From Paraoerskovia sediminicola (GTDB taxonomy: Bacteria > Actinomycetota > Actinomycetes > Actinomycetales > Cellulomonadaceae): a DNA stretch of 64,000 nt. Position numbers and translations under genes: made by a program. The DNA lies in NCBI RefSeq assembly GCF_030296575.1, contig NZ_AP027729.1, positions 930,001-994,000 on the forward strand, read 5' to 3'. The notes below the pieces were generated by a model that saw only the letters and a program-made list of their open reading frames with translations, did not search any database and was not told where the DNA came from. Every line of letters begins with the position of its first letter. Positions within the stretch are counted from its first letter, which is position 1. Shown here one piece after another: positions 45,043 to 55,586 of the stretch.

Positions 45043-45922
45043 ATGGACGACGCAACTGACGCGACGAGCCCGGCCGACCGGTCGGCACGGCTCCACCGGA
45101 GCACCCGGCCCCGCGCCGGGATCGGCTCCCTGAGCCTCCCGGTGGCCTCGGCCGGGCTCGTCGCACTCCTCGCCGCGGTCGCCCTCGTCGCCGTCGTCGC
45201 TCTGGGGACGGTCGGGGGCCCGGCATCCGCCGGGCTCCCCGGCCAGCTCCCGGACCGAACCCTGGGCAGCGGGTCGACCACCGGTCCCGAGGACCCCAGC
45301 ACCCCGCCGCCGGACGACGGACCTCCAGCCGCGTCCGGCGGCGCGGGCCAGCCGGACACCGCGGCCCGCTCGGCGGCCCGGTCGGCAGAGCGGTCCGCGG
45401 CGGCGCCCGCCCGGCCCGCGATCGACGTCCCCGTCTACGAGGCCACCCCGCCGCCGGTCCCCGACGCGCCGCCGGACCCCCGACGGCTCGAGATCGGCGG
45501 GCTCGACATCGACATGCCGGTCGAGCCGCAGGGGATCGACCCCGACGGGACGATGCAACTCCCCTCCAGCGGGGACGTCGCCGGCTGGTACCGGTACAGC
45601 CCGGCACCAGCGGCCGACGCCGGGACCACCGTGATCGCCTCTCACGTGGACACCCGGGGGGATCGGGCAGTTCGCCCGGCTCCGCGACATCGAGGAGGGC
45701 GAAGCGGTCCGGGTGACCGACGCCGCAGGAGAGACCCACAAATACACAGTGAAGAAGATCGAACGGGTGCCGAAGGCCGACATCCCCCTCGATACCGTCT
45801 TCGATCGGGACGGCGACCCCCGGCTCGTGCTCGTGACGTGCGGTGGCGACTGGGACGCCGGCACAGGGCACTACGTGGACAACGTCGTGGTCACCGCCGT
45901 ACCGGTCGCAGGTGCCGGGTGA
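45043..45922 (+). CDS. Class F-like sortase (apparent frameshift)
   Basis: About 292 residues when corrected. N-terminal membrane anchor ([22 protein letters not shown]), a Pro/Ala/Ser linker, then the sortase barrel. The catalytic His is in IASHVDTR and the catalytic Cys in [11 protein letters not shown], followed by [14 protein letters not shown]; the catalytic Arg could not be placed with certainty. The frame breaks at the G run 45656-45661, where one G fewer (or two more) gives [19 protein letters not shown]. Substrate may be the LAxTG protein HtaA 4 kb upstream or proteins elsewhere. Confidence 0.85.
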
Positions 45923-45971
45923 CGACGGTAGTTTTCCCGCAGGACCACCCGCCACCGACCCCGGAGAGCCC

Positions 45972-46607
45972 GTGACCGCTGCCGACGTGCCGTCGACGGC
46001 TCCCGGCACGCCCGCGCACGGCTCGCACGGGCCCGGGGCGGCCGCCCCGGACCGTGCCACCGAGGACGCCCGGGTGACCGCGGCCTTCACCGCCGGGGAC
46101 GAGGCCGGTCTCGCGGAGGCGTACCGGCGCTGGTCGACGCTCGTGAACACGGTCGCCTACCGGTCGCTCGGCAACCGGGACGACGCCGAGGACGTGACGC
46201 AGCAGGTGTTCGTCGCGGCCTGGCGCGGGCGCGAGGGGTTCGACCCGGACCGGGCCAAGCTCTCGACCTGGCTCATGGGCATCGCCCGGCACAAGATCGC
46301 CGACGCCCACGAGGCCCGCACCCGGGCCCGGAAGCAGGAGCACGCCGCGCAGGTGACCGCTCCGAACCCTGTAGGGGAGTCCGACCCGGTCGGCGGTCGT
46401 ATCGCGGACCGGGTGGTCGTCGCCGACGAGCTCGAGCGTCTCGGCGACCCGGGACGCACGATCCTCGAGCTCGCGTTCTTCCGAGACCTGACGCACACCC
46501 AGATCGCCGCGGAGCTCTCGCTCCCGCTGGGTACCGTCAAGAGCCACGTCAGACGCTCTCTGACACGGCTCCGCACACGATTGGAGGTGGATGGTGCACC
46601 ACGTTGA
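45972..46607 (+). CDS. ECF RNA polymerase sigma factor (SigK-like)
   Basis: 211 residues from GTG 45972 (GGAG upstream). Region 2: [28 protein letters not shown]; region 4: [36 protein letters not shown]. Acts with the overlapping anti-sigma gene, and the DUF4397/sortase genes upstream are the likely regulon core. Ends inside the start of the anti-sigma gene (17-bp overlap), implying balanced synthesis. Confidence 0.92.
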   Translation: MTAADVPSTAPGTPAHGSHGPGAAAPDRATEDARVTAAFTAGDEAGLAEAYRRWSTLVNTVAYRSLGNRDDAEDVTQQVFVAAWRGREGFDPDRAKLSTWLMGIARHKIADAHEARTRARKQEHAAQVTAPNPVGESDPVGGRIADRVVVADELERLGDPGRTILELAFFRDLTHTQIAAELSLPLGTVKSHVRRSLTRLRTRLEVDGAPR

Positions 46608-47460
46608 CCCGGAGGTCCTCGCGCTGCTCGCGCTCGGCGAGCAGCCCGACGACGTCGCCAGCATCGACGAGCGCGACCACCTCGACGTGTGCGCGCCCTG
46701 CCGCGACGAGGTCGCGTCGCTCGCCGCCGTGGCCGCCACCGGTCGTGAGGTGACGCCCGACGACGCGCCGCGCGCCCCGTCGTCCGACGTCTGGGCCGGG
46801 ATCCACCGTGAGCTCGGGCTGTCGGACGACGTCCGCGAGCTCGGCGACCTCGGTCGCCCTGCCGACTGGGCCACCAGCGCGCCGACGGTCGCCCCGATGT
46901 TCGGGGTCCCGGCGCGACCCCACGAGCCACGAGGCCAGGACGCGCCGCAGCCTGCCGACCCCGGAACGATCGACCTCGCGGCCCGACGCGAGCGCCGCGC
47001 CGCTGGCCGCCGCAGGTTCTCCGGCGGCCTCGTCGCCGCCGCGGCGAGCGTCGCGCTGGTCGCCGGCGTCGCCGGCGGCGTGCTGTGGGCCGGACGCGAC
47101 GGGGGCGTCTCCGGCAGCGAGACGATGCTGGCCGTCGCCACGCTCGACGCGCTCCCCGCGTGGGACGGCTCCTCCGGTCAGGCGTACGTCCAGGAGGCCT
47201 CCGACGGCACCCGCCAGGTCGTCGTGCAGATGGAGGCCCCGTCGTCCGACGAGGGGTTCCACGAGGTGTGGCTCATCAAGGACGACCTCAGCGGGCTCGT
47301 GAGCCTGGGTGTCCTCGACGGGAGCGAGGGCACGTTCCCCGTCCCCGACGGCCTCGACCTCGACCAGTACTCGCTCGTCGACGTCTCCGAGGAGGGCTTC
47401 GACGGCGACCCTGCGCACTCGGGCGACTCGATCGTGCGCGGCGGGCTGACGCCGGCCTGA
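46591..47460 (+). CDS. Anti-sigma factor (RskA-like, zinc-binding N-terminus)
   Basis: 289 residues. N-terminal ZAS-type domain with HxxxCxxC in [13 protein letters not shown], one transmembrane helix ([23 protein letters not shown], residues ~148-170) and an extracytoplasmic RskA C-terminal domain ([40 protein letters not shown]). It would hold the sigma factor at the membrane until proteolysis releases it. Confidence 0.9.
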   Translation: MVHHVDPEVLALLALGEQPDDVASIDERDHLDVCAPCRDEVASLAAVAATGREVTPDDAPRAPSSDVWAGIHRELGLSDDVRELGDLGRPADWATSAPTVAPMFGVPARPHEPRGQDAPQPADPGTIDLAARRERRAAGRRRFSGGLVAAAASVALVAGVAGGVLWAGRDGGVSGSETMLAVATLDALPAWDGSSGQAYVQEASDGTRQVVVQMEAPSSDEGFHEVWLIKDDLSGLVSLGVLDGSEGTFPVPDGLDLDQYSLVDVSEEGFDGDPAHSGDSIVRGGLTPA

Positions 47461-47572
47461 GGCCCCAGCCCTCGCTGCTCTCCCCTCCAGGTGCTTCTCC
47501 GGCGCCGTCGCTGACCCGACCGCCTCTCGCCGCCTGCGTCCGCCACGACCGAGGCCACCGCTGCGGGAGGTC

Positions 47573-48495
47573 CTAACGGTGAGGTGCGGTCGTGGGTCGC
47601 GAGACCGGACCGAGGTGCTTGGAGAGCACCCGGTTCCACGGCGTCGCGGGGAGCTCGGGGCGTAGTACGGCGAGCCCCGACCCGAACTTGGAGATGCGCA
47701 CGGGTCGGTGGCCGTGCCCCCAGAGGATGCGGTCGAACGCCGACGGCGTCGACCCGGTCTTCGTCTCGACGACCGCCAGGCCGTCGAGCGTGGTGGAGCC
47801 GGTGACGCTCGCCGGGCGGGATCGCCCGGCGCCCGGGGCGCCCCCGTCGGGTCGATGCTCCAGCCGAGCCCGGTGTCGATCGTGACCCTGCTCGGAGCGA
47901 GCGGCTCCCGCCCCTGGTCTCCCCCGGTGCGGGGCGCCCCGCTGCCCAGCAGCAGCGTCGTCCGGCGGTATCGGGTCACGAGAGCCGGGGTCAGCGCCGC
48001 CACGTCGATCGCCGGGACGCCCGCGCCGTCGAGGGTCGACGCGACGAAGCCCTGGGCGTCCGAGGTGAGGCGGCTCCGGGCGTCCGGCCCGCAGACCACG
48101 CGCTGCTTCACGGTCGTGCCGCGCGGGCCGCGGGTCTTCACCTCGAGGAACGAGTCGCCCGAGTCGAGGTACGTCCGCGTCCTGACCTTGAACCGCCGCC
48201 GACGACGGTGCGCCGTCAGGTGGTAGCTCGTGAGCTCGGGCGTGTCGAAGTAGACGGACTCGTAGGCGAACGCGCGGACACCGTCGATCTCGAGGACCGC
48301 GGACGCGGGCTCCCGGCGGACGAGCTCGCCCAGAAGGCCGTCGAGGTCCGCGACCGGGACCACGTACTTGCGGTCGACCCTGGTCTGCAGCGCCGCCTGG
48401 GAGTTGAGGGCGGCCAGGTCGACGGTGGCGAGGTCGGCCGTCGCCGCGAGCGTGGCCGCGTCGGCCGAGGTCAGGCTCGTCGCCGACGCGGTCAT
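47573..48495 (-). CDS. VTC-domain (polyphosphate polymerase-like) protein (apparent frameshift)
   Basis: About 307 residues when corrected. VTC/CYTH-type tunnel fold: RVDRKYVVPVADLD, YESVYFDTPELTSYHLTAHR, FKVRTRTYLDSGDSFLEVKT, then the frame breaks around 47814-47820 (GGG runs) and resumes with SVTGSTTLDGLAVVETKTGS, RISKFGSGLAVLRPEL. The basic strands and acidic EVKT/VVETK residues are those of triphosphate-binding tunnels. With the overlapping DUF4956 gene it forms the common VTC-DUF4956 pair; possible role in polyphosphate or polyanion modification. Confidence 0.85.
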
Positions 48496-49181
48496 CGCCC
48501 GGTCCCGACGAAGCGGTCGCCGTCGGCGACGGGCGCCGAGACCGGCGGAAGTCCTTCGGTGCCCGGCGCGTAGCGGACACGCGGCTCCGGGGCGACGGGC
48601 CGGCCCGAGCCGCGGGACGTCGTCCGACCCTCGGGGACCTGGAACCGGACGGCGACCAGGGTCGTGTCGTTGACGAGGTCGACGCGCTGGACCGTCACGG
48701 AGCGGATCTGACCGCCGAGGAGACCGGCCAGGTGCTCGGTGAGCCGGACCTCGTCGGTGATCGCGGTGTCGAGGAGCATCGTCTGGCTGCGGTAGCTGCC
48801 GAGCAGGCGGGGGTGGTCGACGACGAACATCACGACCACGATCGCGGCCATGAGGACCGGCGCGAGCCAGACCGGCAGGCCGCCGAGGCCGCCCAGTCCG
48901 CCGAGCAGACCGAGCGCGAGGGCGGAGAAGTAGTAGGCGACCTCGTGCTGGGCGATCTCCGAGGAGCGCAGCCGGATGATCGACAGGACGCCGAAGAGCC
49001 CGAGCCCGACCCCCGCTCCGATCGAGGCCGACGACAGCGCGCCGGCCACCGCGAGGACGCCGACGTTGAGCCCGACGTAGGCGACGACGAGGTCACGGCG
49101 GCGGTGACGTGGGAAGTAGACGCCGAACGCGAGCAGGGAGATCGCGACGAGGTCGGCGACGAAGAGGGCGAGGTGGGTCAC
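48492..49181 (-). CDS. DUF4956 membrane protein
   Basis: 229 residues from GTG 49181 (GGAGG upstream). Four or five membrane helices (LALFVADLVAISLLAFGVYF, LNVGVLAVAGALSSASIGAG, FSALALGLLGGLGGLGGLP), the DUF4956 motif GVGLGLFGVLSIIRLRSSEI, and a cytoplasmic C-terminal half (SVTVQRVDLVNDTTLVAVRF). Stop overlaps the VTC gene ATG (ATGA); the two are functionally linked in many bacteria. Confidence 0.88.
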   Translation of the reverse strand: MTHLALFVADLVAISLLAFGVYFPRHRRRDLVVAYVGLNVGVLAVAGALSSASIGAGVGLGLFGVLSIIRLRSSEIAQHEVAYYFSALALGLLGGLGGLGGLPVWLAPVLMAAIVVVMFVVDHPRLLGSYRSQTMLLDTAITDEVRLTEHLAGLLGGQIRSVTVQRVDLVNDTTLVAVRFQVPEGRTTSRGSGRPVAPEPRVRYAPGTEGLPPVSAPVADGDRFVGTGR

Positions 49182-49313
49182 GGTGTCCTCCGGGGACTGG
49201 GGTCTCGATGAGTGATGACCCCATGAAGCGCCCGGAATCTGTGCGTGGGCTTTGGACACCATGGGCGCCAGATTCGACTTCCCGTCGCCCGCCGCCCCGG
49301 CACGCTGGTGCCG

Positions 49314-51428
49314 TCAGCGGCCGTCGCGCTCCGCGAGCCGCTCGAGCATCTTGTTGTACTCGTCCATCTCGACGTCGCCGGCGCGCGCGACCTTCCGGTC
49401 CCGGCGCCGCGCCTCCTTCTCGTCGGACCTCGACCAGGACAGCGCCACGATCATCGCGAGCGCCAGCGTCGGCAGCTCGCCGATGCCCCAGGCGATGCCG
49501 CCGCCCTTCTGCTGGTCGACGATCGCGCTGGGCCCCCATGGCCTGCCCGTCAGGCCGAACCAGTCGGCCACCAGCAGCGAGTCCCCGGTCATGATCGTGA
49601 CCCCGAAGAACGCGTGGAAACCCATCGTCGCGAGCAGGAGCAGGAGCCGCTGCGGGTACCCGAGCCGCTTGGGTCCCGGGTCGATGCCGATGAGGGCGTT
49701 GACGAACATGTACCCCACGAGCGTGAAGTGCACGATCATCAGCGCGTGCCCCAGGTGCGCCTCGAGCGCGAACCGGAACGCGGGCGTGAAGTAGAAGACG
49801 ATCATCGACCCGGCGAAGTTCACCGCTGCGACCACGGGGTTCGCGAAGAAGTGCCCCCAGCGGGAGTCGACGAGGCCGAGCACCCACTCGCGCGGCCCCT
49901 TGGTCCCGTCCTTGCGGACCGGTACGGCGCGCAGCAGCAGCGTCACGGGGGCCGACAGCACGAGGAAGATCGGCACGATCATCGCGAGCGTCATGTGCTG
50001 GATCATGTGCGCGCTGAACAGGAGGTGGCCGTACATCGCGGCGCCACCGTTCGTCACCCACAGCAGCGTGATCATGCCGAGCACCCAGGAGACGGCACGA
50101 GCGGCCGGCCACGTGTCGCCGCGGCGGCGCAGCCGCACGAACCAGCGCAGGTAGACGACGATCCCGGCGAGGCACGCGAAGAGCCACAGCGGGCTCACCT
50201 GGTGGCCGAACGCCCAGTGGAACAGGTCGGGCTCCGGCGGCAGCGGGTAGCCGGTGACGAGCTCGGCCGGGCTGGACCCGGCGCCGAACTCCTCGTCCGG
50301 GACCGGCGGCGCCGTCGAGCCGAGCGCCACGGCGACACCCGAGACGGCACCCATGACCAGCAGCTCGACCGCTGCCAGGCGCCAGAACAGCCGCGTCACG
50401 GCCTGGTCCGGTCCGCGGTCGGGTCGCTCGCCGCGGGGCCCGGTGCCGGACGTCGAAGCACCGGTTCGCGCGCCGGTCACCGCGGCCGGGACCTGGGGAC
50501 CGTGGCCGTCGCGCGCGTCACCGAGCGAGCGCAGCCTGCGGATCACCGCGCCACGGTGCACGTACCCGAACGTCCCGAGCACGACGAGCAGGACCACCTT
50601 GACGACCAGCAGCAGGCCGTACGGAGTCGCGAGGTCGGCGAGCGACGAGACCCGGATGACCGCGTTCCCGATGCCCGAGGCGCCGACCATGACGTAGCAC
50701 CACGCGGCGATCACCGAGTATCGGGCCACCGCAGAGGCGAAGTCGGCCGTCCCGAGCGCGCCGCGGACCCGCCCGACGAGGAGCCCCGCCAGGCCGCCGA
50801 TCCACACGGCCGCGCCGACGAGGTGCAGGAACATCGACGAGACGGCGAGGTCGTGGTTCGCCGAGCCGGCCGCGTGGCCCGTGCTCGCCTGGATCCACAG
50901 GGCGGCCGTCGCGAGCAGGGCCGTGACCATGGCGCCGTTGGCGGACCGCACGGCCATCGCCACCGCCGACGTGAGCGCGACGGTGAGGATGATCCCCAGG
51001 TAGAGCTGGCCGAGCTCGATCTCGGTGACGAACAGCCCGAGCTCGCCCCCGAACGAGGGGTCGGTGATCGGCGTGCCGGCGATCGTCGAGTACCGCAGCA
51101 CGAGCTGGACGACCGCGAGGACCGCCCACGCCGCCGACGCGGTCCCGGCCGTCGCGAGCGCGCGCCGCCGCGGCCGGCCCGGCCGGAGCACCACGGCGGC
51201 GAGGACCAGCGAACCCGTGGTCACGGCGGCGCTCAGCTCGACGAGCACCGTCGACACCGGCAGCCCGTACATGGCGAGCGCGCCCGGGTCGACGAAGGTC
51301 GGGACGAAGATCTCGGAGAAGGTGCCGGCGGCGAGGACCGCCAGCACGGCGACGAGGACGGCAGCGGGCCCGGCGGCGACGAGCCACCACGGGGTGCCCG
51401 GCGCGACGACGGGGTCGGGGTCGGGCAC
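49314..51428 (-). CDS. CopD-CtaG fusion: copper import/cytochrome c oxidase assembly membrane protein
   Basis: 704 residues, ~15 membrane helices. The N-terminal half is CopD-like (VWIGGLAGLLVGRV, TPYGLLLVVKVVLLVVLG). After a ~60-residue polar linker the C-terminal half is a CtaG/caa3_CtaG domain (FSAHMIQHMTLAMIVPIFLV, HALMIVHFTLVGYMFVNAL, GFHAFFGVTIM) rich in His metal ligands. This fused form is widespread in actinobacteria and links periplasmic copper uptake to cytochrome oxidase maturation. GTG 51428 is used; no clear RBS. Confidence 0.9.
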   Translation of the reverse strand: MPDPDPVVAPGTPWWLVAAGPAAVLVAVLAVLAAGTFSEIFVPTFVDPGALAMYGLPVSTVLVELSAAVTTGSLVLAAVVLRPGRPRRRALATAGTASAAWAVLAVVQLVLRYSTIAGTPITDPSFGGELGLFVTEIELGQLYLGIILTVALTSAVAMAVRSANGAMVTALLATAALWIQASTGHAAGSANHDLAVSSMFLHLVGAAVWIGGLAGLLVGRVRGALGTADFASAVARYSVIAAWCYVMVGASGIGNAVIRVSSLADLATPYGLLLVVKVVLLVVLGTFGYVHRGAVIRRLRSLGDARDGHGPQVPAAVTGARTGASTSGTGPRGERPDRGPDQAVTRLFWRLAAVELLVMGAVSGVAVALGSTAPPVPDEEFGAGSSPAELVTGYPLPPEPDLFHWAFGHQVSPLWLFACLAGIVVYLRWFVRLRRRGDTWPAARAVSWVLGMITLLWVTNGGAAMYGHLLFSAHMIQHMTLAMIVPIFLVLSAPVTLLLRAVPVRKDGTKGPREWVLGLVDSRWGHFFANPVVAAVNFAGSMIVFYFTPAFRFALEAHLGHALMIVHFTLVGYMFVNALIGIDPGPKRLGYPQRLLLLLATMGFHAFFGVTIMTGDSLLVADWFGLTGRPWGPSAIVDQQKGGGIAWGIGELPTLALAMIVALSWSRSDEKEARRRDRKVARAGDVEMDEYNKMLERLAERDGR

Positions 51429-51565
51429 GACGTCGGAGCCCTCATCGAGGGGCTGCTCGCGCGCGAGCGCGCGGTCGTCGACGTCACCCGACCAGGGTAG
51501 GTCGCGGCGGGGCCGCCGACGGACGCGGATGCGGCGTTGTGACGGGCGCCTCTCCGCGACCCGGC

Positions 51566-52384
51566 TCAGGCGGGAGCCGGGGCCCCGTCCAGCGCACGGA
51601 GCTCTGCGGCCCCCGACGCGTACCGGTCGAGCACGATCGCCGTCAGCCGCGGGTCCGGCGCGAGCGGCGCCGTCACGACGTCACCGCCGGCCTCGCGGAC
51701 CCGGTCGAGGAAGAACCCCGGGGCGAGCAGGTAGGCGGCGACCACCACGCGCGGCGCCGTCGCGCGGGCCGCGGCGATCGCGTCGGCCACCGTGGGCCGC
51801 GCCATCGAGCCGTACCCGACGGTCACCTCGTTCGGCAGCTGCTCCCGGACCCCGGCGAGCACCTCCTCCACCGCGCGTGCCGCGCGCTCGTCGCTCGACC
51901 CTGCCGCGGCGAGGACCACCGCGTCGTCGGCGTGCAGGCCCGCGTCCCGGAGCCGGTCGAGCAGCACGTCGACGAGCCTGGGGTCGGGGCCGAGCGCGCC
52001 GGTGCGCACCGCGTCGCCCGTCCCCGGACCACGGTCGGCCACGGCCTCGGTGACGTCGACGTGGACGTGGAAGCCGGCCGAGAGCAGCAGGGGGACGACC
52101 ACCGCGTCCCGCGGGGACGTCGTCCGACCCTCGTCACCTGGTGCCCCGGGGACCACGACCCCGTCCACCACGTCGCCCACCTCCGGCTCCTGGACGTCGA
52201 CGAACGCCTCACGCACGTCGAGGTCGGGGCGCGCCGCGCGCACGTCGTCGAGGAGCGCGCGGATCGCGGCGCGGCCGGCGTCGTCGGCCGTGCCGTGCGA
52301 GCAACCGACGAGTACCGCACGCTGATCAGCGAGCGGGGCTCCACCGGCCGGACCGCGTGCGTGCTGGGGACCCTGCTGCGACAT
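51566..52384 (-). CDS. CbiX/sirohydrochlorin chelatase-like protein
   Basis: 272 residues from ATG 52384. Two tandem CbiX-type halves: AVLVGCSHGTADDAGRAAIR (metal His) with FVDVQEPEVGDV, and AVVLAAAGSSDERAARAVEE with VVVAAYLLAPGFFLDRVRE. The catalytic His of the second half is replaced by Gly-Ser (AAAGSSDE), leaving one canonical site. Likely inserts Fe or Co into sirohydrochlorin for sirohaem or cobalamin, but no pathway neighbours are present. Confidence 0.82.
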   Translation of the reverse strand: MSQQGPQHARGPAGGAPLADQRAVLVGCSHGTADDAGRAAIRALLDDVRAARPDLDVREAFVDVQEPEVGDVVDGVVVPGAPGDEGRTTSPRDAVVVPLLLSAGFHVHVDVTEAVADRGPGTGDAVRTGALGPDPRLVDVLLDRLRDAGLHADDAVVLAAAGSSDERAARAVEEVLAGVREQLPNEVTVGYGSMARPTVADAIAAARATAPRVVVAAYLLAPGFFLDRVREAGGDVVTAPLAPDPRLTAIVLDRYASGAAELRALDGAPAPA

Positions 52385-52546
52385 CGGCGCTCCTCCCGAG
52401 GCGTGCTCTTCAGGACTGCAACCGTAGCCTGCGCGCGGCCCGTCAGACCCGAGCAACTTCACCCTGAGATTTGTGCAGCGACCCTGTTCAATCCGGATGA
52501 CCGCGGCCTAGACTCAGCCGTCGCCGTCACCAGAGAGGACCCGGAA

Positions 52547-52897
52547 GTGCCCTCACACCGCACCCTCCGCCTGTTCTCCGCCATCGTGGTGAGTCTCGTC
52601 GTCGCCACCACCGTCCGGCCACGACCCGAGCGCGACCTCGCGCCCACCCCGGACACCGCGTGCCGTGCGTGCGGCTGGGAGCTCGGCGAGCCCGCCTGGT
52701 CCTGCACCGGCCCGCACTTCGTCGTCTGCGACTGCTGCGGCGCCGAGAGCGGCGTCGACGACCTCACCCCCACGCAAGCACGGGACTACCGTCGCCGGTG
52801 GGTCGAGAACGGCGCCGTGTGGTTCGACCCCGAGCGCCGGCCCGAGAGCTGGGACCTGTACGCCCAGCTCTCGACGCTCCCGGACACCGGAGCCTGA
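52547..52897 (+). CDS. Zinc-ribbon hypothetical protein
   Basis: 116 residues from GTG 52547 (GAGAGGA upstream). An N-terminal hydrophobic segment (LFSAIVVSLVVATTV) is followed by a CxxC...CxxC ribbon (ACRACGWELGEP, VCDCCGAESGVDD) and a QARDYRRRWVENGAVWFDPE tail like small widespread zinc-ribbon proteins (CxxCG...CxxCGxEFG...RWxxxGxxW). The extra hydrophobic start is unusual and may be a membrane anchor or a wrong start. Function unknown. Confidence 0.65.
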   Translation: MPSHRTLRLFSAIVVSLVVATTVRPRPERDLAPTPDTACRACGWELGEPAWSCTGPHFVVCDCCGAESGVDDLTPTQARDYRRRWVENGAVWFDPERRPESWDLYAQLSTLPDTGA

Positions 52898-52973
52898 CCC
52901 CGGCCCGACCTCCGCTGACGGCTCTGGACCGCTCAGGCCGGGCTCACGACCCGCCGGCTCACGACCTGCCCGC

Positions 52974-54499
52974 TCAGGACCAGACGAGCGCCTGAGCCGG
53001 GTCCTCCAGCACACGGGCGACGTCGGCGAGGAACCGCGAGCCGAGCTCGCCGTCGACGAGCCGATGGTCGAAGCTCAGCGCGAGCTGCGTCACCCAGCGC
53101 GGCTTGATCTTCCCCTTGTGCACCCACGGCTGCTGCCGGATCGCGCCGAACGCCAGGATCGCGGCCTCACCGGGGTTGAGGATCGGCGTCCCCGTGTCGA
53201 TCCCGAACACGCCGACGTTGGTGATGGTGATCGTGCCGTCGCTCATCCCCTTCGGGGTCACCTTGCCGGCGCGGGCCGTCGCCGTGAGGTCGGCGATGCC
53301 CTCGGCGAGACCCTTGAGGTCGAGCCGGTGCGCATCCTTGATGTTCGGGACCACGAGCCCGCGCGGCGTGGCCGCGGCGATCCCGAGGTTCACGTAGTGC
53401 TTGTAGACGATCTCCTGCGCCTCGTCGTCCCAGCTCGCGTTGATCTCCGGGTGCCGGTCCACCGCGAGCATCAGGGCCTTCGCGGTGACGAGCAGCGGGG
53501 TGACGCGCACGTCCTTGAACTCGCGGTCCTCACGGAGCTTCGCGACGAGCCTCATGGTCTTCGTGACGTCGACCGTCACGAACACGCTCACGTGCGGGGC
53601 GGTGAACGCGCTGGCGACCATCGCCTCCGCGGTGCGCTTGCGCACCGACCGCACCGGGACGCGGGTCTGCCGGCCGTCGACCGTGACCCCGCCCTGCTGC
53701 AGCCACGGCTCGTCGCCCTCGTAGGTCGCGAGCTCGCGGGCGCTCCCCGCTCGTGGTGCGCGACGACGTCCTCGCGCGTGACGATCCCGCCAGGTCCGCT
53801 CGCGTGGACGCTCGCCAGGTCGACGCCCAGGTCCTTCGCGAGCTTGCGGACCGGGGGCTTGGCGAGCACGCGCTCGCGGTGGCCGGCCGGGACGCCGCCG
53901 TCCCCGGTGCCGGTCTGGCTGCCGGTCTGGGTGTCGGACGACGTCCCGACGGACGGCGCCGACGGTGCGGACCCGGCGGGGGTCGCGGGCACAGGGGCCG
54001 GTGCCTGCTCCGGCGCCCGCTCGGATGCCTGCTCCGGTACCGACGCCGGGGCAGGCGGCTGTGTGGCGGCGGCCGGTGCAGCGGCGGGTGGTACGGCGGC
54101 AGCCGCGCGACGCGCGCGCCGCGAGCTGCCGTGACCGGCGACGCCGTACCCGACGAGCACAGCGCCGGACGCCTCGCCGGACCCGTCGGTGGACGACGCC
54201 TCGGCCGAGGTCGCGCCCGCCTCCGGTTCGGGCTCAGCCGGCGCGGCACCGTCCGGGTCGGTGTCGACGACGAGGATCGGCGTCCCGACGTCCACGGTGG
54301 CCCCCTCGGGGACGAGCACGTCGTGGACCACCCCGGCCCACGGGCACGGCAGCTCGACGAGCGACTTTGCCGTCTCGATCTCCACGATGTTCTGGTTCAC
54401 CGTGACCGCGTCGCCCGGCGCGACGTGCCACTGCACGATCTCGGCCTCGGTGAGACCCTCGCCGGCGTCGGGGAGACGGAACTGCTCGTAGGTCGGCAC
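52974..54499 (-). CDS. 2-oxoacid dehydrogenase E2 (dihydrolipoyl acyltransferase; apparent frameshift)
   Basis: About 508 residues when corrected; GTG 54499 after AGGAG. Lipoyl domain with Lys in [14 protein letters not shown]; a long Ala/Pro/Glu linker; peripheral-subunit-binding domain ([34 protein letters not shown]); catalytic domain with [13 protein letters not shown]. The frame breaks at CCCC 53745-53748: one more base continues [18 protein letters not shown] and [17 protein letters not shown]. It forms the core of a branched-chain 2-oxoacid or pyruvate-type complex with E1alpha/beta upstream; E3 is not in the window. Confidence 0.9.
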
Positions 54500-54584
54500 G
54501 GTGTGCTCCTGTGCTTGTACGGGTACGGGTGTCGGGACGGGTCCGGGGCGGTCCTCGTGGCCGGTGGCCGGGATGCCCTGAACG

Positions 54585-55586
54585 CTAGTGGCTGAGCAGC
54601 CGGTCGACCGCCTCGAGGATCCGGTCGACGCTCGGCAGGTAGTCGTGCTCGATCTTCGACACCGGGTACGGGGCGTGGAACGCCCCGACGCGCAGCACCG
54701 GCGCCTCGAGGGAGTAGAAGCACTCCTCGGAGACCCGGGCCGCGACCTCGGCGCCGGGACCGAGGAACGTCGCCGCCTCGTGGACGACGACGCAGCGGCC
54801 CGTGCGGCGCACGCTGGCCGCGACGGTCGCCGTGTCGAGCGGGGACACCGCACGCAGGTCGACGACCTCGACGCTCGTCCCCTCGGCGGCAGCAGCCTCC
54901 GCGGCCTTGAGAGAGACGTGCACGGCGGCGCCGTAGGTCACGAGGGTCACGTCGGACCCGGGCCGCACGACCTGCGCCGCGTCCAGCGAGGCCCGCGACG
55001 CGTCGGTGCCGAAGACCGAGGTGTCGACGTCGCCCTTGTCCCAGTAGCGGGCCTTCGGCTCGAAGTACAGCACCGGGTCGGGCGACGCGACGGCCTCCCG
55101 GATCATCGTGTACGCGTCCTGCGGCGTCGACGGCGCGACCACGCGCAGGCCGGGGGTGTGCGCGAAGAGCGCCTCCGGGCTCTCGCTGTGGTGCTCGACT
55201 GCCCCGATGCCCCCACCGGACGGGACGCGGATCACGACGGGGACCTGCAGCCGACCCTTGGACCGGTTGTGGATCTTGGCGAGCTGGGTCGTGATCTGGT
55301 CGTACGCCGGGAAGATGAAGCCGTCGAACTGGATCTCGCACACCGGCCGGTAGCCGCGGAGCGCGAGGCCGATCGCGGTCCCGAGGATCCCGGACTCCGC
55401 GAGCGGCGAGTCGACGACCCGGTCGTCGCCGAAGTCCTTCTGCAGGCCGTCGGTGACCCGGAAAACCCCACCGAGGGCCCCGATGTCCTCGCCCATGAGC
55501 AGGACCTTCGGGTCCCCCTCGAGCGCGTGGCGCAGGCCGGTGTTGATCGCCTTGCCCATGGTCATCCGCTGGGTCTCGCCGCTCAT
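54585..55586 (-). CDS. 2-oxoacid dehydrogenase E1 component, beta subunit
   Basis: 333 residues from ATG 55586. Transketolase pyrimidine-binding domain ([72 protein letters not shown]) and a C-terminal domain ([35 protein letters not shown]). Pairs with E1alpha to bind TPP and decarboxylate the 2-oxoacid. Start overlaps the E1alpha stop. Confidence 0.94.
   Translation of the reverse strand: MSGETQRMTMGKAINTGLRHALEGDPKVLLMGEDIGALGGVFRVTDGLQKDFGDDRVVDSPLAESGILGTAIGLALRGYRPVCEIQFDGFIFPAYDQITTQLAKIHNRSKGRLQVPVVIRVPSGGGIGAVEHHSESPEALFAHTPGLRVVAPSTPQDAYTMIREAVASPDPVLYFEPKARYWDKGDVDTSVFGTDASRASLDAAQVVRPGSDVTLVTYGAAVHVSLKAAEAAAAEGTSVEVVDLRAVSPLDTATVAASVRRTGRCVVVHEAATFLGPGAEVAARVSEECFYSLEAPVLRVGAFHAPYPVSKIEHDYLPSVDRILEAVDRLLSH

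Noticed and set aside
46549..48495. 648-residue VTC protein fused to a long tail
   Set aside because: The second half is antisense to the anti-sigma factor gene and has shadow composition; a one-base correction near 47814 gives a normal VTC domain end.
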